DNA of 64,000 bases from positions 1 to 64,000 of the forward strand of contig NZ_NEFY01000002.1 of the NCBI RefSeq assembly GCF_002258215.1, in the 5' to 3' direction. Below are positions 1 to 8,611 of this stretch, in pieces. The notes beneath the pieces are model-generated. The model was not told the DNA's origin. It made no database searches and saw nothing but the letters and a program-made list of their open reading frames with translations. The translations under genes and the position numbers were made by a program. Within the stretch, counting starts at the first letter, position 1. Each line of letters begins with the position of its first letter. Origin of the DNA: Marinobacter vinifirmus. GTDB taxonomy: Bacteria > Pseudomonadota > Gammaproteobacteria > Pseudomonadales > Oleiphilaceae.

Positions 1-707
1 ACCTGAAAGCCACCGTTTACGACTTCGCCCCAAGCCGGGCGGGTGAACACGCCCGTACCTTCCTGGGTGACTGGCAGGGCAAATTGGTCTGTGACGACTA
101 CGCCGGCTACAAGGCCGGGTTCGGTAACGGGATCACCGAAATCGGCTGTATGGCCCACGCCCGACGCAAGTTCTACGACCTGCACGAGGCCAACAAGAGC
201 GAACTGGCGGCCAAGGCCCTGGAATACATCGGCGGACTCTACGAGATCGAACGGGAACCCAAAGACCTGCCGCCGGATAAGCGTCGGGACATCCGACAAG
301 CCAGAGCTAAACCACTGGCTGAGGCACTGCATCAATGGATGCTGGAGCATCGCCAGAAAGTGCCGGATGGTTCCGGCACGGCCAAAGCACTGGATTACAG
401 TCTCAAACGTTGGGAAGCGCTGACGCGCTACCTGGACGATGGCGCGGTGCCCATCGACAACAACTGGGTGGAAAACCAGATCCGGCCCTGGGCACTGGGC
501 CGCAGCAACTGGTTGTTCGCGGGATCACTACGCAGTGGCCAACGGGCGGCTGCGGTGATGACCCTGATCCAGTCCGCCAAGCTGAACGGGCATGATCCCT
601 ATGCCTATCTGAAGGATGTGCTGACCCGCTTGCCGACGCAGAAGAACAAAGCCATCGACGAGCTGTTGCCCCACAACTGGACGCCGGCTACACCTGACAA
701 GGTGTGA
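1..707 (+). CDS. IS66 family transposase, C-terminal part (5' end outside window)
   Basis: This is the DDE transposase of the IS66 element, which cuts and joins transposon ends. The reading frame is open from base 3 and encodes about 235 residues of a protein normally near 500. Visible family marks are CDDYAGYKAGF with the second catalytic Asp, the CMAHARRKF segment typical of IS66 TnpC, and IDNNWVENQIRPWALGRSNW with the catalytic Glu. The IS66 C-terminal extension (SAKLNGHDPYAYLKDVLTRLP, then LLPHNW) is intact. Nothing in the visible part suggests decay. The accessory genes tnpA and tnpB would lie upstream, outside the window. Confidence 0.93.
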   Translation, partial: LKATVYDFAPSRAGEHARTFLGDWQGKLVCDDYAGYKAGFGNGITEIGCMAHARRKFYDLHEANKSELAAKALEYIGGLYEIEREPKDLPPDKRRDIRQARAKPLAEALHQWMLEHRQKVPDGSGTAKALDYSLKRWEALTRYLDDGAVPIDNNWVENQIRPWALGRSNWLFAGSLRSGQRAAAVMTLIQSAKLNGHDPYAYLKDVLTRLPTQKNKAIDELLPHNWTPATPDKV

Positions 708-722
708 TGGGCGGACGCTTAC
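1..722 (+). mobile_element. Right end of an IS66-family insertion sequence
   Basis: The element enters from the left edge, so only its distal part is visible. It carries the C-terminal part of the IS66 transposase and ends just after the stop codon. The last bases, around 709-722, read on the opposite strand as GTAAGCGTCCGCCC, which begins with the GTAAGCG seen at IS66-family termini. I therefore place the right boundary at about 722. The next 8 bases (723-730) would be one copy of the target duplication, but the other copy lies outside the window. The boundary is an inference from the terminal motif. Confidence 0.75.
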
Positions 723-735
723 GTTTCAGCAAGTT

Positions 736-1104
736 ATGGATACAAAAAACGGCTTATCGGGATTGGTAACCGCCGCTGTGTTCTCGGTGTGCCTGTTTGC
801 GTTTCCTTCAGGTGCAGAGACGCTATGGGATGGACAGCCTGCGGTCGTGGAGTTTTCTGTGCCCGTCGAACGGGTGGAGAAAGCGTCGATCTCGGAAGAC
901 GGACTTCTATGGATTGTTCTGGACCAACAGGGCCGAGCTGAGCTCCACGAAATGACCAGGGCAAACCTGGGCCAGCCCGTGCAGATTGTGATGGCCGGCC
1001 AGGTTGTTCTGCATTTTACCGTTATCACAGAGTTGGAAAGTGGCCGGCTGCGTGTGCAGAATCCCCACCAAGGCCTGATTGAGGCTTTAGAGGCATTTCT
1101 GTGA
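736..1104 (+). CDS. Small secreted protein resembling the SecD P1 head subdomain
   Basis: This is a 122-residue protein. The N-terminus (about residues 8-27) is a signal peptide with a probable cut near PSGAET. The mature part includes GRAELHEMTRANLGQPVQIV and VVLHFTVITELESGRLRV. These resemble the stretch of the first periplasmic domain of SecD, which reads roughly F..lT..n.G..lai.ldg.vv..p.i...i..G. Standalone proteins with this subdomain are common in gammaproteobacteria and have no settled role. The start codon lies only about 14 bases after the IS66 end, and no Shine-Dalgarno sequence is visible. The element has probably replaced the native promoter and ribosome site, so expression is doubtful. 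The family call is from pattern memory, not a search. Confidence 0.6.
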   Translation: MDTKNGLSGLVTAAVFSVCLFAFPSGAETLWDGQPAVVEFSVPVERVEKASISEDGLLWIVLDQQGRAELHEMTRANLGQPVQIVMAGQVVLHFTVITELESGRLRVQNPHQGLIEALEAFL

Positions 1105-1185
1105 AATGCGGCGGGGCCTGTGGTTGCCATTCTGACGACATGAAGGGCTTACCTGTTTGAACAGATACCCCCATACCGTACTGCG

Positions 1186-1324
1186 TATAATGTATATTAT
1201 GTTAAATACGATATCTGACTGGGAGACTTTGTGATAAGCGCCATACAGGTTTAGAATCGCCAACGACTTTCCCGGCGGCTCATTCAGGGGCAGCTATTCC
1301 TTTTCTGCGGTTCAGGATCCTAAT
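1186..1324 (+). promoter_or_regulatory. Possible -10 box and leader upstream of nhaD
   Basis: A perfect TATAAT lies at 1186-1191 in an AT-rich stretch, but no good -35 box stands 16-18 bases upstream. Transcription from here would give a leader of roughly 125 bases before the nhaD start. The leader contains GC-rich segments (about 1271-1300) that could fold. A cation-responsive riboswitch is a known option for Na+/H+ antiporter genes, but I cannot match a consensus by eye. Confidence 0.3.
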
Positions 1325-2578
1325 ATGCCTGTTCTTGATGCTGTTCTGATTGCGGTTGCGGTACTTGCGCTTCTTGGCGTGATTTTCGAAGAAGTCATCC
1401 ACGTTAATAAGGCAAAGACGACCCTGTTTTTTGGCACCCTGAGTTGGGTGTTGCTGTTTCTTTTCAGTGTCAGCCCGGATGAAACTGCCGCGGTCTCTGC
1501 CGGGCTGTCTGAAAGTATTGCCGAGATTGCCGGGCTCTGGTTGTTCCTGGTGGCGGCGATGACCTTCGTGGCTTACCTGAACAAGAAAGGCATGATCGAG
1601 AACATGATCTATCTGATCATGCCACGCAAAGTGACGGAACGCCGGTTGCTGTTTCTCACCGGGCTGTTCTGTTTTGTGTTCTCGTCCCTGGCGGACAATA
1701 TCACCGCTACCCTCGTTTCCTGCTCACTGATCCTGTCCCTGAACCTTGAACTCAAGAAACGCCTGCAATTTATTGTTCTGGTTGTGTTTGCGGTGAACTC
1801 CGGTGGTGTCTCGCTGATTACCGGCGACGTAACCACACTGATGATCTTCCTGGCCGACAAGGTGGAAATTCTGACATTGCTGACGCTGGCCATTCCGGCC
1901 TCGATCACGGTGTTTATCCTGGCGGTGTTGCTCTCCGGCGGGCTGTCCGGAACGGTGACGCTGCAAGCCAGCTCCAATGAAGTGCGAAAGGTTGATGTGA
2001 TCATCGCGATTCTGTTCCTGGCGACCATTATCGGCACCATCAGCGGAAATGCCCTGTTTGGCATCCCGCCGGTTCTTACCTTTCTGTTCGGTCTTTCTAT
2101 CATGTTCCTGGTGTCCCGGTTCATGAGCAGCGACGAAGACCTGGACCCGATCCTGGAATACATCCGGGTGATCGAGTTCGAAACCCTGCTGTTTTTCCTC
2201 GGTATTCTGTTGCTGGTGGGTATGCTCAAGGAAATCCACGCGCTGGATTCGCTGGTAGCCATCTATGACGTACTGCCGCCAATCTACGCCAATTATCTGA
2301 TGGGCATTTTCTCGGCGATTATCGACAACGTTCCGTTGACCGCTGCGTTGCTGAAATCCGGGATTGATATGAGCCCTGCGGAATGGATGGGGCTTACCTA
2401 CGCCGTGGGCGTGGGCGGTTCTTTGCTGGTGATCGGCTCTGCCGCAGGCATTGTGGCCATGAGCAAGATTCAGGGACTCACCTTTGGCACCTACATGCGC
2501 TACGCCCTTCACTTGCTGGCTGCCTATACGCTGGGCTATGGCGGGGTGTTGTTACTCGGATCCTTTATTAACGGCTGA
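1325..2578 (+). CDS. nhaD: Na+/H+ antiporter, NhaD family
   Basis: This is an inner-membrane exchanger that expels Na+ (or Li+) in return for protons, supporting salt and alkaline tolerance in marine bacteria. It has 417 residues with about 11-12 hydrophobic segments, in line with the NhaD family. Recognisable blocks are FSSLADNITATLVSCSLI near residue 120 and NSGGVSLITGDVTTLMIFLA near residue 160, both with polar residues inside membrane segments. A related C-terminal block is FSAIIDNVPLTAALL. The ATG at 1325 has AGGA about 7 bases upstream. A strong hairpin terminator follows the stop, so the gene is probably monocistronic. The broader arsenite/ion transporter superfamily is the alternative, but the NhaD blocks are specific. 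Confidence 0.9.
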   Translation: MPVLDAVLIAVAVLALLGVIFEEVIHVNKAKTTLFFGTLSWVLLFLFSVSPDETAAVSAGLSESIAEIAGLWLFLVAAMTFVAYLNKKGMIENMIYLIMPRKVTERRLLFLTGLFCFVFSSLADNITATLVSCSLILSLNLELKKRLQFIVLVVFAVNSGGVSLITGDVTTLMIFLADKVEILTLLTLAIPASITVFILAVLLSGGLSGTVTLQASSNEVRKVDVIIAILFLATIIGTISGNALFGIPPVLTFLFGLSIMFLVSRFMSSDEDLDPILEYIRVIEFETLLFFLGILLLVGMLKEIHALDSLVAIYDVLPPIYANYLMGIFSAIIDNVPLTAALLKSGIDMSPAEWMGLTYAVGVGGSLLVIGSAAGIVAMSKIQGLTFGTYMRYALHLLAAYTLGYGGVLLLGSFING

Positions 2579-2585
2579 GCATGAA

Positions 2586-2618
2586 AAAGCCCGCGGGAAG
2601 AGGCTTCCGGCGGGCTTT
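2586..2618. terminator. Strong hairpin, probably a bidirectional terminator between nhaD and the OMP gene
   Basis: The arm 2586-2600 pairs with 2604-2618 (AAAGCCCGC and GGAAG, with one mismatch) around a 3-base loop. A-rich sequence lies on the left and T on the right, so it can work in both directions. It sits 7 bases after the nhaD stop and about 18 bases beyond the stop of the convergent outer membrane protein gene. Confidence 0.85.
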
Positions 2619-2636
2619 GAGCCGTTGGGCGCGGGG

Positions 2637-3176
2637 TTAGAAATTGACCTGCATGCCGATGCCCAGGCCGTCCACGGTTACATCGTTATCATCGTAGTAA
2701 CGCATGTACTCCAGGTTCGCGGACAGGTTCGGGGCGAAGGCGAAGTTTACGCCAGCGCCATAAGAAAAGTCGGAGTCGTCGTCCTTGGCATTACCCGCCT
2801 CAGCTTCGATACGGGTGAAACCCAGTACGCCGTAAGGCGTAATCGGGCTCTCATTCACCATGTTGAAGGTAGCGTAGCCGCCGAAGAAGTTGTCCAGTTT
2901 AACGTCAACGCCCCGAACGGTATCGTCATCTACACCAAAGCCCGCGCGTGCTTCCAAGCCAAAGTATTCGGTGGCCATTACGCCCACTTTGCCGGACAGT
3001 GTGCCCGCGTCGGCATCACCAATTCCGTCAAAATCCGCGTTCATAAACGTGTAATTCGCACCCGCATACAAACCTCCAACGCCAGATTTGTACATATCCT
3101 GGGCCGATGCGGCACCAGCCATGGCAATGCCGGCCGTAGCCACAGACGCAATCAGAACATTCTTTTTGATAGTCAT
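2637..3176 (-). CDS. Outer membrane beta-barrel protein, OmpA-like/opacity type
   Basis: This 179-residue protein is predicted to form a small 8-strand barrel in the outer membrane. Residues 1-25 form a clear signal peptide ending ASA before QDMYKS. The mature chain alternates hydrophobic and polar residues, starts with GGLYAGANYTFMNADF, and ends with aromatic GIGMQVNF, a typical BamA-recognised C-terminus. An acidic loop (KDDDSDF) is visible. I place the start at 3176, not further upstream, because AAGGAGA stands about 7 bases before this ATG and the signal peptide begins there. It is divergent from trkH, with a 217-base intergenic region. The substrate or role cannot be told from the sequence. 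Confidence 0.85.
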   Translation of the reverse strand: MTIKKNVLIASVATAGIAMAGAASAQDMYKSGVGGLYAGANYTFMNADFDGIGDADAGTLSGKVGVMATEYFGLEARAGFGVDDDTVRGVDVKLDNFFGGYATFNMVNESPITPYGVLGFTRIEAEAGNAKDDDSDFSYGAGVNFAFAPNLSANLEYMRYYDDNDVTVDGLGIGMQVNF

Positions 3177-3393
3177 AGCGTTTCTCCTTGGTGAAAAACG
3201 GAGCTGTGTTGCACTCCTGTTATCAACTTGCACCAACTCAACGGCACTGACCATAGTAAGGTTCCGCATTTACCCGGAATTTACAGTGTTTTAATTTGCC
3301 GGTAATCCTGCGCCACGCGGGCTGTTACCTTGCGGATACAGGGCACCGCGGGTATCCTGACGGCCTCTCACTGTCAGCTGGTACGGGCGCACC

Positions 3394-4851
3394 TTGAGAA
3401 ATCTAAATCCTGTTATTTTTATTGTCAGCGTGATGTTTGTACTTTTGAGTGCTTTCATGACGTTACCGGTGTTTCTCCTGGCCGGAACTCCCTCCGGCGC
3501 GCCTAATGCCATGGCGTTTGCAGAGTCTGCTGCGATCGTCTGTGTGCTGGGTATTCTGGGTATCCTGCTTACCCGCAACAATAATCGGGAGCTCAAGCCC
3601 CGATACATGTTTGTTCTGACCGTATCCAGCTGGTTTATTATCGCCCTGCTCTCGTCCCTGCCTTTTTATCTGAGCGATAACGGTATTTCTGCTGCCGATG
3701 CGGTGTTTGAAGGCACCTCCGGCATTACCACCACGGGCGCTACCGTGTTCAGCGGGCTGGACAACTTTGACCGGGACCTGCTGCTCTGGCGCTCCATTCT
3801 GCAATGGCTCGGTGGCATCGGGATTATCGGTATGTTCGTTGCCGTTCTGCCGTTCCTGCGGGTGGGCGGTATGCGCCTGTTTGCGACCGAATCCTCGGAG
3901 TGGACTGACAAGGCCCTGCCCCGGATGAAAACCCTCAGTCGTGGCCTTCTGTTCGTTTATTTGGTGTTCACCGTCATCGCAGTAACGACCTATTGGTTAT
4001 CCGGTATGAGCCTGTTTGATGCGTTCAACCACGGTTTGACCAGTATCGCTACCGGTGGCTTCTCCACCTCCGACATGTCCATGGGCAAGTTCAACGACTT
4101 GATCCTTATGGAAGCAACCTTCTTTATGATGCTCGGCAGCTTGCCGTTCTTCCTGTTTGTGCGGGAAATGCACGGCCAGCACTTTGTGCTGTTCAAGGAT
4201 CAGCAGGTACGCCTGTTCCTGGCGATTCTGCTGGTAGTGCCACTGTTGCTCACGCTGCACCGGTGGTGGGTATCGCCGGTAGCATTCGACCCCTTCCATA
4301 ACTATGTTTCCACGCTGTTCAACGTTACCTCGGTGGTGAGTACCTCCGGTTACGCCTCGGAAGACTATTCAGCCTGGGGCCCGCTGGCGTTCGTCGCCTT
4401 CTTCTTCCTGATGTTTGTCGGCGGTTGTTCCGGCTCTACGGCCGGCGGTATGAAGATTTTCCGCTTCCAGCTGTCTCTGATCATCCTGCGGGAGCAGCTG
4501 ATGCGCCTGTTGCACCCCCGCGCGGTGTTTACCCGGAATTACAACGGCCGGGCGGTCAGCGACGAGATTATCTCCTCGATGATCGCCTATACCTTTATTT
4601 TCCTGCTGTGCCTGCTGATTATTACGGTACTGCTGGCATCCCTGCAGCTGGACTTTGTCACTTCGCTGTCGGGCGCGCTGACATCGCTCACCAACGTTGG
4701 GCCTGGACTGGGCGACATTATCGGCCCGGCCGGTAACTTCGGCCCGCTGCCGGATGCCGCCAAGTGGATTCTTTCGGTGGGTATGCTGATGGGCCGGCTG
4801 GAGATTCTCAGCGTGGTGATTGTGTTATCACCGGGATTCTGGCGCGGCTGA
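3394..4851 (+). CDS. trkH: Potassium uptake protein, TrkH family
   Basis: This is the membrane subunit of a Trk-type K+ uptake system, with 485 residues. Repeated membrane-pore-membrane units are visible. Filter-like segments include TSGITTTGATVFSG followed by RSILQWLGGIGIIG near residue 110, TSIATGGFSTSD, TSVVSTSGYASEDY and SLTNVGPGLGDIIGP. The N-terminal helix follows the family pattern (LNPVIFIVSVMFVLLSAF). The start used is TTG at 3394, because a stop at 3358 closes the frame upstream and no ATG precedes the first helix. ATG 3433 would cut into that helix. The cytosolic TrkA partner is not nearby. The gene converges with glgP and leaves only 2 bases between the two stop codons. Confidence 0.9.
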   Translation: MRNLNPVIFIVSVMFVLLSAFMTLPVFLLAGTPSGAPNAMAFAESAAIVCVLGILGILLTRNNNRELKPRYMFVLTVSSWFIIALLSSLPFYLSDNGISAADAVFEGTSGITTTGATVFSGLDNFDRDLLLWRSILQWLGGIGIIGMFVAVLPFLRVGGMRLFATESSEWTDKALPRMKTLSRGLLFVYLVFTVIAVTTYWLSGMSLFDAFNHGLTSIATGGFSTSDMSMGKFNDLILMEATFFMMLGSLPFFLFVREMHGQHFVLFKDQQVRLFLAILLVVPLLLTLHRWWVSPVAFDPFHNYVSTLFNVTSVVSTSGYASEDYSAWGPLAFVAFFFLMFVGGCSGSTAGGMKIFRFQLSLIILREQLMRLLHPRAVFTRNYNGRAVSDEIISSMIAYTFIFLLCLLIITVLLASLQLDFVTSLSGALTSLTNVGPGLGDIIGPAGNFGPLPDAAKWILSVGMLMGRLEILSVVIVLSPGFWRG

Positions 4852-4853
4852 TT

Positions 4854-7358
4854 CTATCGGTACCAAAGGATGTGGCTGTCTTCAAGCGGCAGGTTCAGGC
4901 GGGCATCCTTTACCCGGATTCTCGGAGTGAAGTGGCCTGCCGGGCGCGGGGGCACGGTTGCCCGATACAGATAGCTGTCTTCTGATCCCTCCAGTGCATG
5001 CTCCATAGCCATGGGTTGCACCAGTCTTGGCCCGAACTCCGACGCTTCCGCCACCAGTTCCACCGTCAGTTGTTCATGGCCCAGGCCATCCAGGTAAACG
5101 CAGAGTGAAAAGGTCTGGCTGTTGTCACCCGTCTGTTCGGTCAGTTCGCCAAACCTGAGTTTTGGCCAGTGCCGGCAGACGTTCTTTCGGTTGGCGACCA
5201 GCTCGGCCGCGATTTCCGGAGTGCGCTCGTTACCCTGGGCCGCCATCGGCAGGTAAAAGTCGGAAACATACTCCCGCACCATGCGGTTTGCCGAATAGCG
5301 GGCGGTCAGCTGGTCCATACTGGCACGGATGCGTTGCAGCCAGGTACCGGGCAAGCCCTTGTCATCCAGGTGGTAGAACTCCGGAATCACCTGCTGTTCC
5401 AGCAGTTCATAAAGTTCCCGGGCATCCGAGTCGTCATGGCTGCCATCCAGTGCCAGTTCTTCAAAGCTGGCCCCGGGCCGTATCGCCCAGCCAACCTGAT
5501 CGTTCCAGGCTTCCGCCCACCATCCATCAAACTGGGAAAGGTTGAGTCCGCCGTTCACCAGAACTTTCATGCCACTGGTGCCACAGGCTTCCCACGGGTG
5601 GCTCGGGGTGTTCAGCCACACATCAACGCCCTGAATCAGCTGGCCGGCCACGGCAAGGTCGTAGTCTTCAATGAACACTACCTTGCCTTCCACTTCCGGG
5701 CGCTGTGAAAAGGCTTTCCAGCGCCGGATCAGTTCCTTGCCAACCTTGTCCTTCGGATGTGCCTTGCCAGCCAGCACAATCTGCAGGGGCTGGTCACGGT
5801 TGGTCAGCAACCGGACGAGCCTTTCCGGGTCTTTCAGCAACAGGTCCGGGCGTTTGTAGGCCGTGAACCGCCGTGCGAAACCCAGTGTCAGGGTTTCTGC
5901 ATCCAGCAACAGGCCGCAGGCGGCGTCCGGGTTGCTGCCGTAGTTGTGTTCGCAATGTTGTGCGTGCAGGCGTTTGCGCAGATAACCCACGAGCCGGCGG
6001 CACTGACTGCGGCGCATTTCCCAGATAGACAGGTCATCAACGTCGCACATGGGTTCCGGTTCGAGCATTGGCTGGCGCCAGCGGTCCTTGCCACAGGCAC
6101 GAGTCCAGAGCTGGTCGGATTCCGGAGAATCCCAGCTCGGGGTGTGGATTCCGTTGGTCACGTAGTCTGCAGGGATATCCGGCGTGGGCCAGCGACCAAA
6201 CCAGGGCTGGAAGATGGTCTGGGTCACCTTTTGGTGTATTCGGCTGACACCGTTGAAGCGGCCGCTCATACCCAGGGCCAGCCCCGCCATATTCAGGTCT
6301 GATGTGCCACCATTGGCGATGCCCAGCAGGTTCTCCAGGCGGTTGCCCTGCCCGGACAGCCAGGGTTCCAGGTACAGGGCCGCCAGTGCACGGGGAAAAC
6401 GGTCGAACCCGGCGGCCACGGATGTGTGGGTGGTGAACAGGTTAGTGGCCCGGGTGGCAAAGCGGGCGACTTCGAAATCGGTTTGCTGGCTGCGCTGCCA
6501 CTGGTGGGCCCGCTCTACCAGGGCCAGGGCACTGTGGCCTTCGTTAATGTGGCAAAGTGCCGGTTTCCGGTCCAGAAGCTCCAGCAAACGCCAGCCTCCG
6601 ATGCCCAGAACCATTTCCTGTTGCAGACGCTTTTCCGGGTCGCCACTGTAAAGTTCGCTGGTGATACCCCGGTCGCCGGGTTCGTTGCGTGGGTCGTTAC
6701 TGTCCAGCAGCAGGAGCTCGCAACGCCCCACCTGGCCTTTCCAGCCCCGAAGCCGAACCTCCCGGCCCGGAAAAGGTACGGTTACCCTCGCCCATTCGCC
6801 GTTGCTGTCCCGTAAGGGCGATACCGGCAACATGGTGGGATCGTTGTAGGGATGAAATTCGATCTGTTCACCTGCCGTGTTCAGGGCTTGCCGGAAGTAT
6901 CCTTGCTGATACAGCAGGCCCACGGCCATCACCGGAACACCGAGGTCACTGGAAGCTTTGAGGAAATCGCCAGCGAGTACTCCAAGCCCGCCGCTGTACA
7001 GAGGCAGGGATTCGGAAACGCCATATTCCATGCAGAACCAGGCGATTCCGCCATCGAGTTTGTTATTGCAGGAATCCGAATACCAGGTCGCAGCTCGGGT
7101 AAACTCTTCGTGCCGGCTGACCTGCTCCTGATAGAGCGTCAGGAAATCCGGATCCTGGGATAACGCCTGCAGGTGCTCCACTGCAACCCCGTTGAGCACC
7201 AGCCAGGCATTATGGGTGGCTTCCCAGGCTTCTTCGTCCAGGGCCCGCCATAACTGATCGCCGCCGTGATGCCAGGTCCAGCGCAGGTCCAGTGCCAGGG
7301 AGATAAGCCCCGACAACTGGTCTGGCAGGGCCCGCATGGAATAGGCGGCAAGTGTCAT
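4854..7358 (-). CDS. glgP: Alpha-glucan phosphorylase, DUF3417-containing type (first copy)
   Basis: This PLP enzyme releases glucose-1-phosphate from glycogen or maltodextrin using phosphate. It has 834 residues. The N-terminal DUF3417 domain covers about residues 10-120, with LALDLRWTWHHGGDQLWRAL. The phosphorylase core follows, with FCMEYGVSESLPLYSGGLGVLAGD, INEGHSALA and TTHTSVAAGFDRF. The PLP motif EACGTSGMK holds the lysine near residue 598. This short form lacks the allosteric N-terminus of animal phosphorylases. The C-terminal about 100 residues form a beta-rich extension. It is the last gene of the leftward glycogen arm, 17 bases after the SDR gene. A second phosphorylase of the same type lies at 16595-19147. 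Its preference for short or long glucans is unknown. Confidence 0.92.
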   Translation of the reverse strand: MTLAAYSMRALPDQLSGLISLALDLRWTWHHGGDQLWRALDEEAWEATHNAWLVLNGVAVEHLQALSQDPDFLTLYQEQVSRHEEFTRAATWYSDSCNNKLDGGIAWFCMEYGVSESLPLYSGGLGVLAGDFLKASSDLGVPVMAVGLLYQQGYFRQALNTAGEQIEFHPYNDPTMLPVSPLRDSNGEWARVTVPFPGREVRLRGWKGQVGRCELLLLDSNDPRNEPGDRGITSELYSGDPEKRLQQEMVLGIGGWRLLELLDRKPALCHINEGHSALALVERAHQWQRSQQTDFEVARFATRATNLFTTHTSVAAGFDRFPRALAALYLEPWLSGQGNRLENLLGIANGGTSDLNMAGLALGMSGRFNGVSRIHQKVTQTIFQPWFGRWPTPDIPADYVTNGIHTPSWDSPESDQLWTRACGKDRWRQPMLEPEPMCDVDDLSIWEMRRSQCRRLVGYLRKRLHAQHCEHNYGSNPDAACGLLLDAETLTLGFARRFTAYKRPDLLLKDPERLVRLLTNRDQPLQIVLAGKAHPKDKVGKELIRRWKAFSQRPEVEGKVVFIEDYDLAVAGQLIQGVDVWLNTPSHPWEACGTSGMKVLVNGGLNLSQFDGWWAEAWNDQVGWAIRPGASFEELALDGSHDDSDARELYELLEQQVIPEFYHLDDKGLPGTWLQRIRASMDQLTARYSANRMVREYVSDFYLPMAAQGNERTPEIAAELVANRKNVCRHWPKLRFGELTEQTGDNSQTFSLCVYLDGLGHEQLTVELVAEASEFGPRLVQPMAMEHALEGSEDSYLYRATVPPRPAGHFTPRIRVKDARLNLPLEDSHILWYR

Positions 7359-7375
7359 GGGCTGGTCTCAAGCCG

Positions 7376-8146
7376 TTAGTGTGCGGTGTAGCCACCGTCG
7401 ATCACCAGCTCGCTGCCGGTTACAAACTTGGATTCATCCGACGCCAGGTAAACCACACCCCAGGCTATATCGTCAGGCTCGCCCATATGGCCCAGCGGGT
7501 GCAGGGCGGCGGTGGCCTTTTTCGCCTCTTCCGGATCCACTCCGGTGGTTTTCATGTGGCCCTCTACCATCGGTGTCCAGATAAAGCCGGGGTGTACAGA
7601 GTTCACCCGGATTCGGTCTTTGGCGTAGATCATGGCGTCAGTCTTGGACATCAGCCGCACCGCACCCTTGGAGGCATGGTATGGCGGTGCGTCGGGTGCC
7701 CCTACCAGGCCATAAATGGAGGATAGGTTGATGATGCTGCCGCCTCCGGCTTTCAGCATGTGCGGAACCGAGTGCTTGGTGCAGAAAAACACACCCTTTA
7801 CGTTAATATCCTGAACTTTGTCCCATTCTGCCTCGGTCACTTCGTGGGTCGGCTTGTTGGCACCGGAGATACCGGCATTGCTCACCATAACGTTCAGCTT
7901 GCCAAAGCGCTCTGCCACGCCATCCAGCGCTGCTTTCACCTGGCTTTCATCGGCCACGTCACAACGCCAGTAAGCCACCCGGAAACCTTTCTTGGTGAGT
8001 TCCTGCACCAGGGCTTCGCCTTCTTTATCAAGCACGTCGAGCACACCTACTGCCGCGCCCTGCTCTACCATCCGTTCCACCATGGCCCGGCCCAGGCCCA
8101 ATGCTCCGCCGGTTACCGCTGCTACCTTGCCTTCCAGTCTAGCCAT
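7376..8146 (-). CDS. Short-chain dehydrogenase/reductase
   Basis: This is a 256-residue NAD(P)-dependent oxidoreductase of the classical SDR family. Visible marks are the nucleotide-binding TGGALGLG near residue 12, SNAG at about 90, the catalytic Ser in INLSSIYG and YHASK (Tyr/Lys) near 155-160, and the C-terminal VIDGGYTAH. Asp in VLDVLD after beta-2 suggests NAD(H) preference. The relatives I know are annotated as glucose 1-dehydrogenase-like or alcohol dehydrogenases, and the substrate cannot be read from the sequence. AAGGAAG lies before the ATG. It sits between the PilZ gene (28-base gap) and glgP (17-base gap), so it is probably co-transcribed with them. A link to glucan metabolism is not shown. 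Confidence 0.88.
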   Translation of the reverse strand: MARLEGKVAAVTGGALGLGRAMVERMVEQGAAVGVLDVLDKEGEALVQELTKKGFRVAYWRCDVADESQVKAALDGVAERFGKLNVMVSNAGISGANKPTHEVTEAEWDKVQDINVKGVFFCTKHSVPHMLKAGGGSIINLSSIYGLVGAPDAPPYHASKGAVRLMSKTDAMIYAKDRIRVNSVHPGFIWTPMVEGHMKTTGVDPEEAKKATAALHPLGHMGEPDDIAWGVVYLASDESKFVTGSELVIDGGYTAH

Positions 8147-8174
8147 TACTGTTTCTTCCTTTCGTTTCGGGTTT

Positions 8175-8534
8175 TCAGTGAATCTTGCGATGTCTGAGGG
8201 CTGCGCGGCCGTCTGCGTCTTTGTGGTCTTCCAGCCAGAGTATCAGCTCGGAAATGACCCTTGCGTCATTCTCTGCGCTGTCAAAATCGACGCCGAGCCC
8301 CTGGTCGGCCCTTCGAACCACATGGGCCTTCAGTGTATGGTGTTTCTCGGGTTGCTCGGGAAACCGGAACGACAAGTGCAGGGCCTGGTTCAGCCGCACA
8401 TCATCAAAGCCGGTGACAATAAAAAGCCCCCGCCTGGACGCATCTTTTATCGCCCCGATAGCTACAGGCATACCTCGCTTGTACACCAGTATAGGCAACT
8501 CCCCTTCAATTCGCTGGCTAAGACGGTGTTCCAT
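8175..8534 (-). CDS. PilZ domain protein (c-di-GMP receptor type)
   Basis: This 119-residue protein consists of little more than a PilZ domain. Both c-di-GMP binding signatures are visible: RxxxR as RLSQR at residues 4-8 and DxSxxG as DASRRG near residue 32. The core ends with GLGVDFD. AGGGGG stands 7 bases before the ATG. It is encoded within the leftward glycogen arm, downstream of malQ, after a 122-base gap that holds an inverted repeat. The gap may carry its own promoter. Because the binding residues are intact it is probably a working c-di-GMP sensor. Whether it acts on glycogen enzymes or is simply a neighbour is open. Confidence 0.85.
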   Translation of the reverse strand: MEHRLSQRIEGELPILVYKRGMPVAIGAIKDASRRGLFIVTGFDDVRLNQALHLSFRFPEQPEKHHTLKAHVVRRADQGLGVDFDSAENDARVISELILWLEDHKDADGRAALRHRKIH

Positions 8535-8611
8535 TCGAGCCCCCTTTCACAAACTTTTGTTTTCTGGCGGATACAGGTTAGACCTGTTCATTCACCAGTT
8601 ATATCTGTTTG

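Noticed and set aside
2484-3194. A 236-codon plus-strand open frame over the outer membrane protein gene
   Set aside because: It runs through the hairpin terminator and is antisense to a protein with a clear signal peptide and barrel pattern.
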